In this document: positions 60,487-64,000 of the stretch, piece after piece | How the letters are laid out: the number at the start of each line of letters is the position of its first letter | Position numbering within the stretch: position 1 is the stretch's first letter | NCBI GenBank assembly: GCA_045106985.1 | Contig: JBGCFQ010000040.1 | Coordinates: 1-64,000, forward strand | Direction of reading: 5' to 3' | DNA length: 64,000 bases | Source of the DNA: JAUIET01 sp045106985 | GTDB lineage: Bacteria > Pseudomonadota > Gammaproteobacteria > Pseudomonadales > JAUIET01 | The notes under the pieces: model-generated | Told to the model about the DNA's origin: nothing | Database searches by the model: none | The model's input: only the letters and a program-made list of their open reading frames with translations | Position numbers and translations under genes: made by a program

Positions 60487-63012
60487 TTGGGTAAGGTCTT
60501 TCAAGTTGCAATAATTGGTTCCGGGCCTGCAGGTTTGAGTGCGGCCGGTCGAGCAGCGCAATACGATATTGAGACGAATCAGTCTGAGCCTACACATGTC
60601 TTGCTGGAAGGCTTTAATACCCACTCAAAAACAATCTACAGATACCAGAAAGGCAAGCACGTAATGGCTGAGCCAGGCTTCTTGGCGTTGCGCAGCCCGA
60701 TGCAGTTTGAAGCAGGAAAAAGAGAGCAAATTCTTGATAGTTGGGATGAGACGCTTAAAGAATTAAAAATCAATATTCGCTTCGACTCGGAAGTTAAAAA
60801 ACTCGCCCGCAATGACAGCAATGGCCAATTTTCTATTGGGCTACAAGATGGCAGCGAAGTTCTTGCCGAGAATGTTGTGCTTGCTATTGGCTTTCAGGGT
60901 AATCCTCGTCGCCTTGGAGTGGATGGTGACGCGGAATCAGATTTCGTCATGTATCAGCTTGACGATCCCGAAGAGTTTAAAGATGAAACCATTGTCGTTG
61001 TTGGTGCTGGTGACGCTGCGATTGAGAACGCCATTGGCTTACTAAACAATAATACGGTTTATATCGTTAACCGTAAGGCAGAATTTAGCCGCGCAAAAGA
61101 AGGCAATTTGAATAATGTGCTGGCTGCGATTAACGACAAGAAGAAAGCCTTCTATTGCAAATACGAAACGAATATTGCCGGAGTGGAGTTGCCTGCGTCT
61201 AATGGTGAGCCAGGCGCTATCCTGTTGAACACGCCGGAAGGCGAAGTAAGGCTGGAGTGTCATAGAATTATCGCTAGACTGGGAGCTATCCCGCCCCGCA
61301 GTTTTGTTGAAAGTTGTGGCATTGAGCTGCCCAATAAAAAGCCTGACGCCATCCCTGATCTCGATAGGCATTATCAAAGCAATGTTCCCGGGCTTTACAT
61401 TATTGGCGCTCTGGGCGGCTATCCGCTGATCAAACAGGCGATGAATCAAGGCCATGATGTTATCGAGTTTATTCGTGGCGTTGAGATAAAGCCTGCAGAT
61501 TATCCTTTGTTACAGAAACAATTTAGGCTACTACCTTATGCGATGGATGCTGAGGATGTGCTTGATCTGTATCAGAAACGCGTTCCCATGTTTCGTCGAA
61601 TGAATGCCTTGTCTTTCCGCGAGCTTCTTATTGAAAGCAATATCATGATCTCGCTAGAAGGCGCTGATTACGATGAGGCGGTAATCGATCGTGATAAAGC
61701 CTTGCAAGATGAGGGCGGCAAGCTTACCAAGCTGATCAAAGCGGGCGAGTACATTTATAAAGACGGGGAGTATAGTAATTCGTTTTACACGCTGGTAGAG
61801 GGCGGTGCCTCCGTTCAGTTTCAGAAAGACGGTCCTAGCAATGAGTTAGATGCTGGCCAATTTTTTGGTGAAATGAGCTTGCTGTCGGGTCGACCGCGCC
61901 AGGGCAATGCGGTCGCCAAATCAGATTGCATATTAATAGAAACGCCACGGCGCATCATGGTCAAGTTGATGAATTCTAACGACGATGTGCGCGAAGGCAT
62001 CGATCGTGTGTTCATTATGCGGGCTCTGGAATTGGCCTTTAAAACGTCTTTGCCGGCCGATGAGCTGGCATTGCTGGCATCCCAAGTTGAGCTCAAGAGT
62101 TTCAAAGCTGGCGAGACGCTTTATAGTCAGGGTGAGGAAGGGGATTACCTAGATTTGATTCGTTCAGGCACCGTTGTACTGGTGCAAAAACCGGATGACG
62201 TAGAGCTTGTTCTTTCGCAGCTGCAATCGGGAGACTTGGTGGGGCAGATGGCGCTCATGGGTACACCCGTGCGCCAAGAAACTGCCAAGGCGGCTGTGCG
62301 TGTTGAATCCATTAGAATCAACAAAGGACAATTCTTGAAGTTGGTTGGCGGTGAATCCGACAACATAGATAAGTTGCAAACATTAGCCAGCGAACAGTTA
62401 CGCCAAAGTCGTGCAATGGCCTCTTACCCTGAAGGTGGTAAAGCGATTAATTTTCTTATGGATCAGGGATTGGGTGAGTCAACTAACGCCTTGATTATTG
62501 ATGAAGCATTGTGTGTTGGTTGCGACAACTGCGAGAAAGCTTGTGCCGATACGCACGGAGGAATTTCTCGCCTGGATCGGGCTACCGGTGCGTCGTATGC
62601 ACAAATTCATGTACCGGTGTCTTGTCGACACTGCGAGCAGCCTCATTGCATGAAAGATTGTCCGGCCGATGCTATTCATCGTTCTGGTGGTGGTGAAGTG
62701 TTTATCGATTCCAAATGCATTGGCTGCGGCAACTGCGAAACAAATTGTCCGTACGATGTGATTAAGCTGACCTACGAAGCGCCTAAGAAACCAAGCCTAT
62801 TAAGTTGGTTATTTTTAGGGGCCGGGCATGGCCCAGGTGAGCCAGAGTCTTTCGAGCCATCTGCCGAAGCCAAGGCAAAGGGCAAGAAGGCGGTTAAGTG
62901 TGATGCTTGTATGAATATGTCCGGCGGACCTGCGTGTGTAAGAGCCTGCCCTACTGGTGCGGCAATACGATTAGGGCCCGATCAATTTGGCGAATTGGTG
63001 AGTGGACGATAA
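60487..63012 (+). CDS. Fusion of FAD/NAD(P) oxidoreductase, two cNMP-binding domains and a four-cluster ferredoxin
   Basis: An 841-residue protein starting with TTG (AGGGG about ten bases upstream). Residues 1-330 are a two-Rossmann flavoprotein of the thioredoxin-reductase/YpdA-like type: IIGSGPAGLSAAG and VVVGAGDAAIENAIGLL, without the usual redox CxxC. About 405-510 and 520-640 are two cyclic-nucleotide-binding folds (IKAGEYIYKDGEYSNSFYTL, with GQFFGEMSLLSGRPRQGNAV; then FKAGETLYSQGEEGDYLDL). From about 670 on is a DMSO-reductase-B-like ferredoxin with four Cys groups (first at Cys676: CVGCDNCEKAC; then CRHCEQPHCMKDCP; CIGCGNCETNCP; CDACMN...CVRACP). Electrons could pass from NAD(P)H via flavin through four clusters. 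It precedes the membrane gene by 3 bases. Confidence 0.9.
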   Translation: MGKVFQVAIIGSGPAGLSAAGRAAQYDIETNQSEPTHVLLEGFNTHSKTIYRYQKGKHVMAEPGFLALRSPMQFEAGKREQILDSWDETLKELKINIRFDSEVKKLARNDSNGQFSIGLQDGSEVLAENVVLAIGFQGNPRRLGVDGDAESDFVMYQLDDPEEFKDETIVVVGAGDAAIENAIGLLNNNTVYIVNRKAEFSRAKEGNLNNVLAAINDKKKAFYCKYETNIAGVELPASNGEPGAILLNTPEGEVRLECHRIIARLGAIPPRSFVESCGIELPNKKPDAIPDLDRHYQSNVPGLYIIGALGGYPLIKQAMNQGHDVIEFIRGVEIKPADYPLLQKQFRLLPYAMDAEDVLDLYQKRVPMFRRMNALSFRELLIESNIMISLEGADYDEAVIDRDKALQDEGGKLTKLIKAGEYIYKDGEYSNSFYTLVEGGASVQFQKDGPSNELDAGQFFGEMSLLSGRPRQGNAVAKSDCILIETPRRIMVKLMNSNDDVREGIDRVFIMRALELAFKTSLPADELALLASQVELKSFKAGETLYSQGEEGDYLDLIRSGTVVLVQKPDDVELVLSQLQSGDLVGQMALMGTPVRQETAKAAVRVESIRINKGQFLKLVGGESDNIDKLQTLASEQLRQSRAMASYPEGGKAINFLMDQGLGESTNALIIDEALCVGCDNCEKACADTHGGISRLDRATGASYAQIHVPVSCRHCEQPHCMKDCPADAIHRSGGGEVFIDSKCIGCGNCETNCPYDVIKLTYEAPKKPSLLSWLFLGAGHGPGEPESFEPSAEAKAKGKKAVKCDACMNMSGGPACVRACPTGAAIRLGPDQFGELVSGR

Positions 63013-63015
63013 GCG

Positions 63016-63897
63016 ATGCATCAGAACATTCTAGCTTATAAAAATCGACGCTATCTGATTGTTGCTCTGGTTGTTGCAGTGCTTTCTATTGCGCTGTATC
63101 TCTCGCAGGGAGGCGCTCAGCCAGCCAACGGCGGTACTTGGCAAGGTTATGTGCTTGGTACCTTGGGTGCACTGCTTATTGTTTGGCTATCAATACTTGG
63201 AGTGCGTAAAAGACGTTACTCGTCGGCTATTGGTACGGTACAAGGCTGGACTTCCGCTCACGTATATCTTGGTGCCTTGCTGCTGCTGGTTGGCACTTTG
63301 CACTGTGCAGCTCAATTTGGCTGGAATGTTCATACTCTTGCCTATGTTCTGATGACAGCCGTAATACTTTCCGGTTTCTACGGCATATACGTTTATCTTC
63401 ATTACCCGCGCAAAATGGCCGACAACCGGCTCAATCAATCGCGGCAGCACTGGCTTGATGAGTTGGCAGAGATAGACGAGCAGGCCGCGAGTGTGTCCGC
63501 AGAATGCGGAGCAGATGTGCAAAGTACAGTAACCAGCGCTATAGCGCTTACACGCTACGGTGGAGGTTTTTTTGCGCAGTTGTCGGGCCGTGATAAGTCC
63601 AAAGTGCAAGTGGCTCAATCCGATGGTGGCGGGAAAGCGCAGGCAAATACTGACCAGCAGTTGGTCATCGACCGATTGGCGAAGCGCGTTCCTCGAAGTA
63701 ATAAGCGCTCGGAAGCCGCGGGGTTGAATGAGCTGCTAACGCTGTTTAGTCGCCGCCAAATGATACTGCGTGTGCTGCGAAAAGATATTCGCATGCAAGG
63801 CTTAGTGAAGGTCTGGTTATTTATTCATATCCCAATGACGGTCGCTCTTCTAGGAGCGTTGTTGGTTCATATTGTTTCAGTTTTCGTTTATTGGTAG
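63016..63897 (+). CDS. Four-helix heme b-like membrane protein, partner of the flavin/Fe-S fusion
   Basis: A 293-residue membrane protein with about five hydrophobic helices: RRYLIVALVVAVLSIALYLS, YVLGTLGALLIVWLSILGV, AHVYLGALLLLVGTLHCAAQF, TLAYVLMTAVILSGFYGIYVYL and, after a charged loop of about 120 residues (AENRL to RRQM), the closing IHIPMTVALLGALLVHIVSV. Paired His in different helices (HVYLG, LHCAAQF, FIHIP, LVHIVS) could ligate two b-type hemes. It follows the fusion gene by 3 bases, so it should be its quinone- or cytochrome-reducing membrane arm. No homologue is recognised with certainty. Confidence 0.75.
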   Translation: MHQNILAYKNRRYLIVALVVAVLSIALYLSQGGAQPANGGTWQGYVLGTLGALLIVWLSILGVRKRRYSSAIGTVQGWTSAHVYLGALLLLVGTLHCAAQFGWNVHTLAYVLMTAVILSGFYGIYVYLHYPRKMADNRLNQSRQHWLDELAEIDEQAASVSAECGADVQSTVTSAIALTRYGGGFFAQLSGRDKSKVQVAQSDGGGKAQANTDQQLVIDRLAKRVPRSNKRSEAAGLNELLTLFSRRQMILRVLRKDIRMQGLVKVWLFIHIPMTVALLGALLVHIVSVFVYW

Positions 63898-63917
63898 GCA
63901 GGTTGTAACTTGTACTC

Positions 63918-64000
63918 ATGCAGTATTTAGTCCGCAAAGAAGTATCCTCGAGTCAGTCTGAATTTGAAGACCTGGACTATGACGCCAAAGAATTGAGCTT
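63918..64000 (+). CDS. Start of the next gene of the redox locus (3' truncated)
   Basis: An ATG at 63918, 20 bases after the membrane gene, opens a frame that stays open to the window end (27 codons). The visible residues MQYLVRKEVSSSQSEFEDLDYDAKELS are too few to identify it. As the third gene on the strand it should be the next component of the same system. Confidence 0.5.
   Translation, partial: MQYLVRKEVSSSQSEFEDLDYDAKELS

Noticed and set aside
1..64000. tRNA, rRNA, CRISPR, insertion sequence or prophage genes
   Set aside because: None of the characteristic sequences, repeats or proteins was seen on either strand.

Overview
The window looks like chromosome from a marine, aerobic to microaerobic heterotrophic gammaproteobacterium. 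This rests on a GlyGly-CTERM protein, an FNR regulator with the cysteine spacing of the E. coli protein, a complete cbb3 oxidase locus, a TonB-dependent receptor, a TPR-sulfotransferase, several Tat or lipoprotein-signal oxidoreductases and a PQQ alcohol dehydrogenase. The genus cannot be fixed from the sequence alone. I see no rRNA, tRNA, insertion sequence, prophage or CRISPR array.

Left part (1-15168). The 3' end of a secreted metzincin-like protease with a GlyGly-CTERM tail overlaps a small lipoprotein gene. A minus-strand operon rraA-like, glcD, glcE, glcF (6153 down to 1772) encodes three-subunit glycolate oxidase. Divergent from it is a tight, AT-richer operon (6398-10932): the two subunits of a B12-dependent glutamate mutase, its reactivase and a stand-alone AMP-forming ligase. 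The catalytic subunit keeps the substrate-binding arginines and glutamate of glutamate mutase, and no methylaspartate ammonia-lyase is present. The best reading is that glutamate is turned into 3-methylaspartate and then activated by the ligase. This is the most promising candidate for an undescribed system here. A PQQ-dependent quinohemoprotein alcohol dehydrogenase, an MDR oxidoreductase, a Spy-like protein and a broken GST follow.

Middle part (15429-39572). This is a mosaic of single genes and small groups for scavenging and catabolism: a 2OG-Fe(II) oxygenase, a TonB receptor with a Tyr-rich insertion, TPR-sulfotransferase, APC permease, FMN-binding protein, SpdH-like Tat flavoprotein, MBL hydrolase, O-antigen ligase-like protein, cupin-fold protein, EstB-type hydrolase, N-acyl-D-amino-acid deacylase, aldehyde dehydrogenase, PhyH-type dioxygenase, dienelactone hydrolase and membrane proteins (TRIC, DUF6122, TSUP).

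Oxygen-response island (39623-53276). Two perfect and one near-perfect FNR boxes (TTGAT-N4-ATCAA) precede hemerythrin-hemN, yip1-ccoNOQP-ccoGHIS-tauE and uspA. Each lies where a class II activator site should be relative to a plausible -10 element. The fnr gene is inside the island, so regulator, high-affinity oxidase, its copper and heme maturation factors, oxygen-independent heme synthesis and stress protein form one visible low-oxygen regulon.

Right part (53667-64000). An autotransporter-type barrel with a small N-terminal region, a lipoprotein alpha/beta hydrolase, a large membrane-anchored caspase-like protein (Sel1 repeats, long coiled coil, His/Cys dyad) and NADP-type glutamate dehydrogenase are followed by a redox locus. 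That locus has an 841-residue protein joining a flavin pyridine-nucleotide oxidoreductase, two cyclic-nucleotide-binding domains and a four-cluster ferredoxin module, then a membrane heme-b-like protein and a gene cut by the window end.
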